DNA of 64,000 nt from Bacillota bacterium. Its GTDB lineage: Bacteria > Bacillota > Clostridia > Acetivibrionales > DSM-1351. Below, piece by piece: positions 52,121 through 60,142 of this stretch. The position numbers were made by a program, and so were the translations under genes. Numbering within the stretch: the first letter of the stretch is position 1; each line of letters opens with the position of its first letter. Location: the NCBI GenBank assembly GCA_023390335.1, contig JAEWCZ010000069.1, forward strand, positions 62,001 through 126,000. The letters run 5' to 3'. A model generated the notes under the pieces. It did not search any database. It saw only the letters and a program-made list of their open reading frames with translations, and was not told the DNA's origin.

Positions 52121-52606
52121 CTAAAAAGTTAAGGTTATTTCCTTGATCCCCGTTTCCAATTCTCTGAATATTACACCTGCTTTTTCAAACATCCTTTTGG
52201 AGGCCTTTACGCTATCGGTATCAGCGTATTTATCGCTCAAGTAGATTACTTCCTTTATACCGGACTGAATTATAGCCTTTGCACATTCGTTACAGGGGAA
52301 TAGGGCAGTATAAATTTTACTTCCTTCAAGGGAAACCCCTCTGTTATTAAGAATTGCATTGAGTTCTGCATGTACAACATAAGGATATTTCGTACAAAGA
52401 ACATCTCCTTCTCTTTCCCAAGAGAATTCATCATCTGAGCACCCAAAGGGGAATCCGTTGTATCCTACGCTTAAGATTCTGTTGTTTTTACTTTCCACTA
52501 TACAAGAACCAACAGGAGTACTCGGGTCTTTACTCCTTTTGCCTGATAAAATAGCTATTCCCATAAAATATTCGTCCCAGTTTATATAATCAGTTCTTTT
52601 ACTCAT
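52121..52606 (-). CDS. Deoxycytidylate (dCMP) deaminase
   Basis: A 161-residue zinc enzyme that deaminates dCMP to dUMP, feeding thymidylate synthesis. The zinc motif HAELNAILN near residue 78 and PCNECAKAII near 106 supply one His and two Cys ligands and the catalytic Glu; SKDPSTPVGSCIV near 27 and VGYNGFP near 48 form the substrate site. The length and the NGFP motif fit dCMP rather than cytidine or tRNA deaminase. The second ATG at 52606 is preferred because AAGGGG then has seven-base spacing. It is monocistronic, with a likely -10 TATAAT upstream on the minus strand. Confidence 0.93.
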   Translation of the reverse strand: MSKRTDYINWDEYFMGIAILSGKRSKDPSTPVGSCIVESKNNRILSVGYNGFPFGCSDDEFSWEREGDVLCTKYPYVVHAELNAILNNRGVSLEGSKIYTALFPCNECAKAIIQSGIKEVIYLSDKYADTDSVKASKRMFEKAGVIFRELETGIKEITLTF

Positions 52607-52674
52607 AGTAAACATCCCCTTAGAGTTTAATTAGAATTAATTATACCTTAATTAAAACCAAATGATAAGAGTCA

Positions 52675-53880
52675 CTAATTTATACCGGTAATATGAACAA
52701 AATACGTTTTGTATGCATTATTTGTCCACGGAGTAAACCATGAATCTTCGGTATGTTCTGCTATTACAGGTTCGTATCTGGATTTTGAACTATTGTAAAT
52801 CATGCCTACAATAACCGCAGCATGCGTTATAGCTGATTTGTTTTTCCAATGATATTGTATTAAATCACCTGGTACTACATACTCTCCTATTGATGAGTCA
52901 AATTGATCATCTCCCATAATTACTTTCTGGGTAGCTTTAGGACCGAATTCGTTATTTTTGTAATTACCTATAAGTATATTGTTAAGGCCTCTGGAAGTAC
53001 TCCAGGTCCATGAGTATGTGTCGTGAGAGGTTGCAGCTGTTCCAGTTTTATCATAGTACCATTGAAAGTCCCCGGACCTATCATTAGCAGCACCCCCTGC
53101 TCTTAAACATTGTGAAACAAAGTTAGTACAGTCTCCACCTTTCCATTTTTCATCACCGAAATTCAGATATTCCTTTGAGTAGTTATTCCAGTGGCTGTGT
53201 GCCCAGTTGTAAACTTTATCTCTATTATATTCACTATTTAATCGGGAAAATTTCCATTCTGGCTCAACAAGTAATAACTTGGAAGATTTGCTCTTTTTTG
53301 CCTTATATAATACTTTTTCTGCTTCGAATTTTAGTGTACGTACCTGTTCCTCCAAAGCAGAATAACTTTCTCTGGTTGACTCGATGGAATTACCTTTTTT
53401 TGTTTGGAACGTATCTTGTATAATTTTCCAAGTACCATTGTCAATTGATAGCTTTAATAAATGTACTTCTGATTTTACACCCTTTATTGGGTCACCGGAA
53501 GGGTTTGCAGCATTCCAGTAAATATCTGCGGTCAAGGTAGCCTTAATATTTGCAGAACTTCCATCCCAAAATGCTTCTTCTATATCCACTTTGGGTTTAA
53601 CCTTTTCTATTTGATAATCGTTGTTTGCATACGAAATGATATAATCCTCTAGTAACTGTTTTTTTATAAATAACAGATTCTTTTGAGCGGTTTGGACACT
53701 ATTGAGAAAAAACATATCTATAGTATCAACATTATGTGAAACAGCCGACTGTATTTTAGCACAAAGGAATTCTGTAGTTACTTGCTCTGCTGGACGTATA
53801 TCTACTGGTTTTGCATTAAGATTAAAAGAACATAAAATGATAAGACATAACGAGATTATTATTTTTACTTTTTTTCTCAT
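52675..53880 (-). CDS. Secreted amidase-domain protein (Amidase_6 type)
   Basis: A 401-residue exported protein. Signal peptide MRKKVKIIISLCLIILCSFN with cleavage near residue 23. Residues about 25-170 form a helical/beta N-terminal domain rich in charged residues, with a coiled-coil segment near 170-195. The C-terminal ~180 residues are the putative amidase domain: NRDKVYNWAHSHWNNYS near 219, the catalytic Cys in GGDCTNFVSQCLRAGG near 250, and LIQYHWKNKSAITHAAVIVG with catalytic His near 345. Such proteins are NlpC/P60-like wall peptidases common in clostridia. It follows the gerB gene by 24 bp and may be co-transcribed with the germination operon, which would put a wall hydrolase with it. 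Confidence 0.85.
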   Translation of the reverse strand: MRKKVKIIISLCLIILCSFNLNAKPVDIRPAEQVTTEFLCAKIQSAVSHNVDTIDMFFLNSVQTAQKNLLFIKKQLLEDYIISYANNDYQIEKVKPKVDIEEAFWDGSSANIKATLTADIYWNAANPSGDPIKGVKSEVHLLKLSIDNGTWKIIQDTFQTKKGNSIESTRESYSALEEQVRTLKFEAEKVLYKAKKSKSSKLLLVEPEWKFSRLNSEYNRDKVYNWAHSHWNNYSKEYLNFGDEKWKGGDCTNFVSQCLRAGGAANDRSGDFQWYYDKTGTAATSHDTYSWTWSTSRGLNNILIGNYKNNEFGPKATQKVIMGDDQFDSSIGEYVVPGDLIQYHWKNKSAITHAAVIVGMIYNSSKSRYEPVIAEHTEDSWFTPWTNNAYKTYFVHITGIN

Positions 53881-53904
53881 AAGAAACTCCCGTTTAAATA
53901 CTGA

Positions 53905-54996
53905 TTAAGCAGACTGACTTTTAATTTTATTCTGCTGTCTCTTGGTTTTTATCAATGATATTATGAGTAATATAAATGGAAACAATACTTGAGTTGGTAA
54001 GGAAACAAATGATTCTGCTAAACTATGTTCCCAGGTATACAATTCCATGGCGTTTGGAAATGCCCAGAAAGAGAGTACAATTATAAGCAACCCAAAAGCG
54101 GGAACAAGAGGCTTGTATTCTATACTGAATATTTCAGCAGTAATTTTTGAAATTGCGTACAATGAAACTAAAACCTTAATTCCTCCCCCAATTAGAAGAC
54201 TCATATCGACAAGAGGATCTATGCTTATAGCGGGAATAAGCTGAGCCGCAATATGAGAAGGATATTGGATATTCTCAATAAGATCTGGCCCTATTATTTG
54301 AATGTTGCGTCCCGAGATTACCAGAAGTAATAGTCCTGTAATGCCTATTGCCCAATAAGTTGCTTTAAACCTTCCTTTTTCGCTGTTGGTATACGGTAAT
54401 ATCATAAGAAAAATTATAAAGTCTCCGAAAATAGAGCTTAACAAATCGAAAGAACTTTTAATAACAGGAGATATTTCGAGTAAAATCGGCTTAAATCCGG
54501 TGAAATCAGTTTCATTTAATAATGAAAGAGTAACGATTGCTATGGCTAAAGGAAGTAATGGTACTAGAACTTCGCAACTTTTTCCGATTACTGAAAGACC
54601 ACCTCTCACCGCGTAAACTGCTATAATTATAGGTACTAATACTATTACTATAATAGGTGTTTCAGGATAACTGACAGTTACCATAAATTCGCTAAAAGCT
54701 TTTGTATCCAGTAATGCATTATGCATAAAATATAAGATGTAAATAAGACTTAATATTTTTCCTGTTGTTTTGCCAAAACAAAATTCAATTATTTCAAGAA
54801 GATTTTTCCCAATGTTAATTTTTGATAGATATAAGTGCATGGTAATAATAATAAATCCTCCAAGAGTTCCTAAAATAACTGCTATCCAGGCATCTCTTGT
54901 AGCTCCTACGGCAGGGTTGGAAATGGCAGTACTACCATGGAAAAAACCTATGGCTATTACTGCAAGCTGATAATTAGATAGTTTCACATTACTCAT
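53905..54996 (-). CDS. Spore germination permease, GerAB/GerKB family
   Basis: A 363-residue polytopic protein of the GerAB family (APC superfamily), the B subunit of a germinant receptor in the spore inner membrane. About ten helices; typical features include KLSNYQLAVIAIGFFHG at the start, AVGATRDAWIAVILGTLGGF near 30, and FSIEYKPLVPAFGLLIIVL near 300. ATG at 54996 is chosen because GGGAGGTGA lies seven bases upstream. It follows the small ORF by one base. The set here runs gerA-gerC-small ORF-gerB, a clostridial order differing from the gerA-gerB-gerC of bacilli. Confidence 0.93.
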   Translation of the reverse strand: MSNVKLSNYQLAVIAIGFFHGSTAISNPAVGATRDAWIAVILGTLGGFIIITMHLYLSKINIGKNLLEIIEFCFGKTTGKILSLIYILYFMHNALLDTKAFSEFMVTVSYPETPIIVIVLVPIIIAVYAVRGGLSVIGKSCEVLVPLLPLAIAIVTLSLLNETDFTGFKPILLEISPVIKSSFDLLSSIFGDFIIFLMILPYTNSEKGRFKATYWAIGITGLLLLVISGRNIQIIGPDLIENIQYPSHIAAQLIPAISIDPLVDMSLLIGGGIKVLVSLYAISKITAEIFSIEYKPLVPAFGLLIIVLSFWAFPNAMELYTWEHSLAESFVSLPTQVLFPFILLIISLIKTKRQQNKIKSQSA

Positions 54997-54997
54997 A

Positions 54998-55213
54998 CTA
55001 TTCACCTCCCAAACCCATGCTGTTAAATATACCTGTCATAATTTCATAGGGACTTGGAGGTGCTTTTTTTATACTTATAAGAATACCCAATATTAACGAA
55101 ATTCCAATAATGACAAAATAAACACTCATAATCTTACCCTTAGATGGTGATGTTAGCAATTCTTTTAAATTCAATAGTACAAGTATTAAAATACCGAAAA
55201 TTATTTTTAGCAA
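54998..55213 (-). CDS. Small two-helix membrane protein in the germination operon
   Basis: A 71-residue protein with two hydrophobic helices (about residues 2-17 and 30-48) and a tail (IMTGIFNSMGLGG). It sits between gerC (10 bp) and gerB (1 bp). Bacterial germinant receptors sometimes include a small D subunit with two membrane helices (GerD-type, the GerXD small ORFs of bacilli), which this resembles in size and layout; homology is not shown by sequence here. Start follows a weak binding site within the end of the intergenic DNA. Confidence 0.75.
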   Translation of the reverse strand: MLKIIFGILILVLLNLKELLTSPSKGKIMSVYFVIIGISLILGILISIKKAPPSPYEIMTGIFNSMGLGGE

Positions 55214-55223
55214 ATGATCGCAC

Positions 55224-56396
55224 CTACTTAAACTTTATTGGTTTATTCAAAAGCCCGGTTCTATTAATTTTAGCATCTACTTTTACTTTAACCTGTACAG
55301 AAGGGAAAATTTGTTCACTCCAAAAACCGTTAACCTTTCCCCAATATTTAGGATACTTATCAAATACATGCATTCCAAAGCCAAATATGTCACTTTTAAA
55401 TTCTTTCTGACATTTAGTAATTGCACTATAGCATTCTTTTGTGATTTCTTTTTTAAGGTTTTTGCTTAGACATTTACATACATCTTCCGGACTTTGACCT
55501 AACTGACCTTGCTGTTCGCCAATATTGGCTTCCGCTTTAATTTTAACGTTAATTTCTATAGTGCCATTACTTGAAGTTTTAACTTCAAAATTGGAAGAAG
55601 CCTGAGTTAATTCGATTCCAATTATTTCTTTAGGATTATAAGGATTTTCAATTTCGATAATTCCTGATTTAGCACGACCTGTAATAAACAGGTATCCCCG
55701 GGTATCATATTTGTCAAGCCATCCCACCATTTTATCCTGCCGAAAAACAGCTAAACCTTCAGTAGAGGTTAAATTTTCGGACTTTTCTATTGTACCTATA
55801 GATAGCTCACGGCCTTCTGTTACCAATTCTCTTGCCATGTCCAGCAATCGTATTTCTTTGGTAAATGCTCTGGATTTAGAATTTTTAATTGTATCTCTTA
55901 TATAATCTCCGGGAATTTTAGATAACTCGTACTCCTGTTCCACAATCTCCTTTGCTGTTGTGCCCTTTGCAACAATAATAAGGGATTTATACTGGGTCTC
56001 ATGGTCTCTTAGAATAAAATCAACATAGTTTTTAATTCCTGATTTAGCAAGTTCCTCACTAAAAACTATTACTTGTGAGGAACTGTAAAAAATCTTTTTA
56101 TTTACCTTAGCAAGCATCGTTCGTAATGCTGCAAAAATAGTGTTTTCTGTGTTGCTGATATTTACAAAACTTTTTTTACCGCCGCCACCCCCTCCAGGGG
56201 CCCCTGAACCAGAGCTGTTGACATCTACAGGTTTGATAATCTGCGCCGTTACCATTATTTTGCCATCCTCAGTCTTGTCAATTCCCATAGCTGTAAGAAT
56301 AGACAATTCACTTAGATCTCTGTTATTCCAGCAACCTGTTGATAAAGTCATAATCATACTAATACACAGCAATAACAAAATTATTTTTTTAATCAT
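55224..56396 (-). CDS. Spore germination lipoprotein, Ger(x)C family
   Basis: A 390-residue C subunit of a germinant receptor. Signal peptide with lipobox LSTGC (Cys22), so it would be lipid-anchored on the outer face of the spore inner membrane. CWNNRDLSELSILTAMGIDK matches the family start. A glycine-rich loop (GSGAPGGGGGGKK) near residue 65 is unusual. The GerAC C-terminal domain spans about 200-380. It overlaps the end of gerA by four bases, indicating translational coupling. Confidence 0.93.
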   Translation of the reverse strand: MIKKIILLLLCISMIMTLSTGCWNNRDLSELSILTAMGIDKTEDGKIMVTAQIIKPVDVNSSGSGAPGGGGGGKKSFVNISNTENTIFAALRTMLAKVNKKIFYSSSQVIVFSEELAKSGIKNYVDFILRDHETQYKSLIIVAKGTTAKEIVEQEYELSKIPGDYIRDTIKNSKSRAFTKEIRLLDMARELVTEGRELSIGTIEKSENLTSTEGLAVFRQDKMVGWLDKYDTRGYLFITGRAKSGIIEIENPYNPKEIIGIELTQASSNFEVKTSSNGTIEINVKIKAEANIGEQQGQLGQSPEDVCKCLSKNLKKEITKECYSAITKCQKEFKSDIFGFGMHVFDKYPKYWGKVNGFWSEQIFPSVQVKVKVDAKINRTGLLNKPIKFK

Positions 56397-57967
56397 TTTT
56401 TACGCCCCCTTGGAGCAAAAGTCTTCCCAGTTGTACGTTTTCTATTCTGACCTTTGGTTAATGAACTGGGGCGATTAAACATGGACCATATAGGTGCTAC
56501 TATAAAGGAATCTTTCAGGCTTTCTCCTCGAAAAGGTGCAAATGGAGAGAGAATAGGTACAAAAAATGATTTCTTCCCGCACAAGTAAATAGTAAACATA
56601 TAGGTAACAAATCCTATACCCAATAGTCCAAGAATATTGGCTGCAATTAAAATAACAATCCTTAAAATTGCACCTACTTTCATAAGAGGAGGTACAATAA
56701 AACTGCAGATTCCCGCTAAAGCAGCAATAATAACCAATGGAGCAGAAGCAATACCCGCACTTACAGCGGCATCTCCCAATACAATAGCTCCTACAATGCT
56801 AACTGCCTGACCTATAGCCCTTGGCATACGAAGGCCCGCTTCACGAAGAATTTCAAAAGTAATTACCATAATTAAAGCCTCAATAAAAGCAGAGAAAGGT
56901 ATTCCTTCTCTAGTAGCAGCCATAGTAAGCATAAGCTTGAAAGGTATTATCGTTTGATGAAAGCTAATAACTGCCACATATAATCCCGGTAAATACACCG
57001 AGATAAAAAAGCACATTAATCTTAGAAGCCTCATAAAGGATGCAAAATAGTATTCTCCAAAGTAGTCCTCCGGGGCTTGAAAGCTTTCTATCATCAGAAA
57101 CGGAACTGTCAGTACGGTGGGAGTACCATCTGCCAGAATTGCAACTCTTCCTTCTAAAAGTTTAGCAGCAACCTTGTCAGGTTTTTCACTGTTTCCGACC
57201 ATAGGGAAAAAAGGCATCTTACCATCTTGTATAAATTGCTCAATATATCCGGTAGCAAGAATTGCATCTGTATTTATTCTGTTAAGACGGTTTTTTACTT
57301 CTTCAACAACTTCAGGTGCTGCAATACCTTGAATATAGCAAATTGCTATATCAGTATTTGTTTGCTCTCCAAGAACAAGGCTTTCAACTTTGAATTTAGA
57401 ATTTTTTATTCTTCTGCGTATCAGTACTACATTTGTCCTGAGGCTTTCTGAGAAACCTTCTCTTGAGCCTTTAATACTTATCTCAGTGTCAGGTTCACCA
57501 ACAGCCCTTTTTTCGGGGGCTTTTAACCCTATTTTAAAGGCCTTGTCCTCTCCGTCAATAAATAAAACAACATCTCCCGTTAGAATACCATCAACACAAT
57601 CTTTAAAGGAATAAAGCTCTTTAAGGTCACTAATGCTTAGAACATTTTCCTTTAAAAGTGTAAAAACTGATGAATAACTTTTATTGCCTGAATAATTGAT
57701 TATAGGTTCAATAATATTCTCGGCAAGAATTGCTTTGTTAAAAAAACCATCTATAGAAGCAATTATAACCCTAGTGTTTTCCTTACCCATAATTACTTCA
57801 CGGAGAATAAAGTCACTGCATAGGGAAAACTCCTGATTTAACAATCCTTTGACCCTGTTGATGGTTTTAGGAATTTGTGTACTGCTATTATTTTGGTTAT
57901 CTTCAGGTATGTCAATACCCGCACGTTTTGGCTTTTTAGGTTCTCTGGACTTAAAAAAACTAAACAT
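56393..57967 (-). CDS. Spore germination protein, GerAA family
   Basis: A 524-residue A subunit of a germinant receptor: N-terminal cytoplasmic domain (about 1-300) with DGILTGDVVLFIDGE and GSREGFSESLRTNVVLIRRRI, then about five to six membrane helices (LRLMCFFISVYLPGLYVAVISF, FEILREAGLRMPRAIGQAVSIVG). ATG at 57967 follows GGGTGAT; a longer in-frame version lacks a binding site. It is the first gene of a minus-strand operon and is divergent from a 3D-domain wall protein gene 117 bp away. Confidence 0.94.
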   Translation of the reverse strand: MFSFFKSREPKKPKRAGIDIPEDNQNNSSTQIPKTINRVKGLLNQEFSLCSDFILREVIMGKENTRVIIASIDGFFNKAILAENIIEPIINYSGNKSYSSVFTLLKENVLSISDLKELYSFKDCVDGILTGDVVLFIDGEDKAFKIGLKAPEKRAVGEPDTEISIKGSREGFSESLRTNVVLIRRRIKNSKFKVESLVLGEQTNTDIAICYIQGIAAPEVVEEVKNRLNRINTDAILATGYIEQFIQDGKMPFFPMVGNSEKPDKVAAKLLEGRVAILADGTPTVLTVPFLMIESFQAPEDYFGEYYFASFMRLLRLMCFFISVYLPGLYVAVISFHQTIIPFKLMLTMAATREGIPFSAFIEALIMVITFEILREAGLRMPRAIGQAVSIVGAIVLGDAAVSAGIASAPLVIIAALAGICSFIVPPLMKVGAILRIVILIAANILGLLGIGFVTYMFTIYLCGKKSFFVPILSPFAPFRGESLKDSFIVAPIWSMFNRPSSLTKGQNRKRTTGKTFAPRGRKK

Positions 57968-58084
57968 TATATCACCCAAAGTCATTGTCTCCAAATAAAG
58001 TAATGTTATTCTACATGTATAAATACTGCTAATTTGGAAAATAATCCATATTAGGTTAATTTAATTAATAAGGAGTTTGAATAT

Positions 58085-58876
58085 ATGACCGAAAAAGACA
58101 AACAAAAATCTGCAGATATTTGGATGTTCAAGGTATTAACTATAGTTTTGGTATTGACAAGTTCATTACTTGCTTTCTTCTGTATAAGGGTGAACAATGT
58201 AGTCAACCAGTACAAAGAAAAATATAATAATGAATGTGTACAATCCATGCTTATTATGAAATCAAATCAATCATTAACAACAAACACAAATAATTATAAA
58301 TCTCAGAGTGATGAACTCAGCAAGCTTAACAATGATCTCAAGAAACAAAATGAAGAAATAAAAAAACAGCTGGATTACCTAAAAAAACAAAATAAACAGT
58401 TGGATGATACCAGGAGAGAATTGGCGGAAGATAACCTTCAACTTCAGAAATCACTTAAAAAGGCAGCATCGGTAGGTGTAAAACCCCAATCATACAAAAT
58501 ATACAGCGGTGACAATCTGAAAACTAACAGCAAAGGAAAGTACATTGGGAAATTTCTGGGTACTGCATACACCCCCTGTGCCGAGGAATGCGGGAATAAC
58601 AAAGGAATAACCAGCTCAGGTCAACCAATAGTACCCGGTGTATCTATAGCTATTGATAACACTCATTGGCCTTATGGAACAATATTTTATATTAAGGGGT
58701 TGGGATACACAATCGCTATGGACACGGGAAGTGCCATAAAAGGAAAAAATAGATTCGATTTTGCAGTTTTGGATAAAAAGTTTGCTTATGAGCTTGGACA
58801 ACAATATTATGACGTTTACCTAGTAAGAATGGGTAATGGTAAGATTAATGAATCTATTATAACCAAATTGGCATAG
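58085..58876 (+). CDS. 3D-domain cell wall protein with coiled coil
   Basis: A 263-residue bitopic protein: membrane helix about residues 15-37, extracytoplasmic coiled coil about 65-120 (SKLNNDLKKQNEEIKKQL), then a C-terminal 3D domain, the double-psi barrel of MltA-type lytic transglycosylases. The three aspartates are in AIDNTHWPYGT, TIAMDTGSAIKG and FDFAVLD; the ATAYTP-like start reads LGTAYTPC. Family members (YabE, YuiC, YocH) cut or remodel glycan strands. ATG at 58085 follows AAGGAG. The gene is divergent from the gerA operon and precedes a c-di-AMP riboswitch. Confidence 0.9.
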   Translation: MTEKDKQKSADIWMFKVLTIVLVLTSSLLAFFCIRVNNVVNQYKEKYNNECVQSMLIMKSNQSLTTNTNNYKSQSDELSKLNNDLKKQNEEIKKQLDYLKKQNKQLDDTRRELAEDNLQLQKSLKKAASVGVKPQSYKIYSGDNLKTNSKGKYIGKFLGTAYTPCAEECGNNKGITSSGQPIVPGVSIAIDNTHWPYGTIFYIKGLGYTIAMDTGSAIKGKNRFDFAVLDKKFAYELGQQYYDVYLVRMGNGKINESIITKLA

Positions 58877-58907
58877 ACAAAAGAAAGCTAATGTAAATCA
58901 GGAAATA

Positions 58908-58936
58908 TTGACTTATTTTCCTAAATGGTATATAAT
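58908..58936 (+). promoter_or_regulatory. Sigma-A-type promoter of the riboswitch-dapB transcript
   Basis: TTGACT (58908-58913), 17-bp spacer, TATAAT (58931-58936), giving a start near 58943, about 30 nt before the riboswitch. Confidence 0.75.
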
Positions 58937-58972
58937 TACAGTTGTATTTAAGTCAAAAAAAATTAATAATTT

Positions 58973-59106
58973 ATCGCTGAATTATAGCAGATTACTGCTA
59001 TAAGCGGGGGAACCATAATATGGGGTGAATCCTGGGTTAATCAGGTAGGGTTAGTCTCTTACAACCCGAATCCGGCAGCTAACTTCGTAAGCGTTGGGGA
59101 GAAAGT
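58973..59106 (+). promoter_or_regulatory. Cyclic-di-AMP riboswitch (ydaO/yuaA type)
   Basis: The segment carries the conserved ydaO-family blocks in order: ATCGCTGAAT, an imperfect hairpin, GCGGGGGAACCA, TGGGGTGAATCC, GGTAGGGTTAG, CCCGAATCCGGCAGCTAAC and TTCGTAAGCGTTGGGGAG closing the outer stem. In bacilli this aptamer binds c-di-AMP and turns transcription off. An intrinsic terminator (59136-59164) follows, with a T-rich link that may form an antiterminator. The region 58877-59247 contains no other gene. The downstream gene is dapB-like. Confidence 0.93.
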
Positions 59107-59135
59107 GAATTTTTACATTTTGCAATTTTCTAACC

Positions 59136-59164
59136 AATGCTACAGACATCTGTAGCATTTTTAA
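59136..59164 (+). terminator. Riboswitch expression-platform terminator
   Basis: AATGCTACAG pairs with CTGTAGCATT across a four-base loop, followed by T residues. It lies about 30 nt after the aptamer and 84 bp before the dapB start, as expected of a transcription-off switch. Confidence 0.8.
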
Positions 59165-59247
59165 GTTTATCCTTATTCATTTTCTTCAAATTTAATTATT
59201 CAATTTTAATTCTTACTTTATAATTTGAAATGGAGGGAACTTATTTG

Positions 59248-60102
59248 ATGAAAGTTTGTATATCAGGCTTGGGCCGCACTGGGAAGGAAATTGCCAGAAC
59301 AATATTATTGCAAAATGAAATTCAGCTTGTTTCTGCTATTTGCAGTCCGGGCAGCAAATCACTGAATAAGGATTTGGGAGAAATTCTTGGAATGAATAAA
59401 ACAGGAATAATTATTACCGGATCTGATAAACTGGAGGAAGTTATTTTTAGAAATAAACCGGATGTTGTTATTGATTTTTCAAATCCTAAATCAGCATTAA
59501 AAAATGCTTTAGTTTTCTCAAAATACAAAATAAACATTGTAGTAGGTACTACAGGATTCTCGGATTATCAGCTTAAAAAGCTCTATGTAATTTGTAGAAA
59601 ATTTAAAAATGGTATTGTTTACGCACCAAATATAACTATGGGTGTAAATGTGCTGATGCTACTTTCAAATCTCACGGCAAGCCTACTAAGTAATTACGAT
59701 TTTCAGATTACAGAGTTACATCACAAAAATAAATTAGACTCACCATCCGGGACAGCTAAAAAAATAGCCGGTGAAATACAGAGTGGTCTTTTGAACAAGG
59801 GAGTTGTAGTGTCTCATAGTGACATACCTATAAATTCTGTAAGGGCCGGAGGTGTAATAGGAAAGCATGAAGTAATGATAGTTGGTCAGGAGGATAAAAT
59901 AGAAATCAGTCATGAATCTTTTTCAAGAAAAGCGTTCGCACAGGGAGCAGTAGGTGCTGCAAAATTTATTCATAAAAAATCCGGATATTATGAAATGAAA
60001 GATGTCCTTGATTTGGAAAAAGTTTTAAAGACTTATATAGAAAATAACAACAAGTCATCACGGCGCCGCAACAAATATAATGCCAAACCGGCTTCGAATT
60101 AA
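59248..60102 (+). CDS. dapB: 4-hydroxy-tetrahydrodipicolinate reductase DapB-like
   Basis: A 284-residue NAD(P)H-dependent reductase of the lysine/diaminopimelate pathway. The Rossmann motif SGLGRTGKEIA, VVGTTGFSD near 103, APNITMGVNVL near 129, the catalytic HHKNKLDSPSGTAKK near 163 with the Lys-Ser-Gly-Thr substrate site, and RAGGVIGKHEVMI near 200 are typical. The tail after about 265 is basic (SSRRRNKYNAKP) and unlike classic DapB. ATG at 59248 follows GGAGGG; a TTG just before it is possible. DapB supplies meso-DAP for the wall and, in spore formers, draws on the precursor of dipicolinate. Its c-di-AMP riboswitch and spore-gene context suggest a specialised second copy; a canonical dapA-dapB pair is not in the window. 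Confidence 0.88.
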   Translation: MKVCISGLGRTGKEIARTILLQNEIQLVSAICSPGSKSLNKDLGEILGMNKTGIIITGSDKLEEVIFRNKPDVVIDFSNPKSALKNALVFSKYKINIVVGTTGFSDYQLKKLYVICRKFKNGIVYAPNITMGVNVLMLLSNLTASLLSNYDFQITELHHKNKLDSPSGTAKKIAGEIQSGLLNKGVVVSHSDIPINSVRAGGVIGKHEVMIVGQEDKIEISHESFSRKAFAQGAVGAAKFIHKKSGYYEMKDVLDLEKVLKTYIENNNKSSRRRNKYNAKPASN

Positions 60103-60142
60103 AAAAACAAGAACCCCGCTACTGCTGGGTTCTTGTTTTTTT
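60101..60142. terminator. Bidirectional terminator between dapB and the PBP5-like gene
   Basis: AAAAAACAAGAACCC pairs with GGGTTCTTGTTTTTT, with A- and T-runs on either side. The right arm overlaps the end of the minus-strand coding sequence. Confidence 0.88.

Noticed and set aside
58027..58053. Possible sigma-F/sigma-G promoter (TGCTA-N15-CATATTA) before the 3D-domain gene
   Set aside because: The -10 fits CAT-N2-TA but the -35 match is poor and the region is A+T-rich; not strong enough to annotate.
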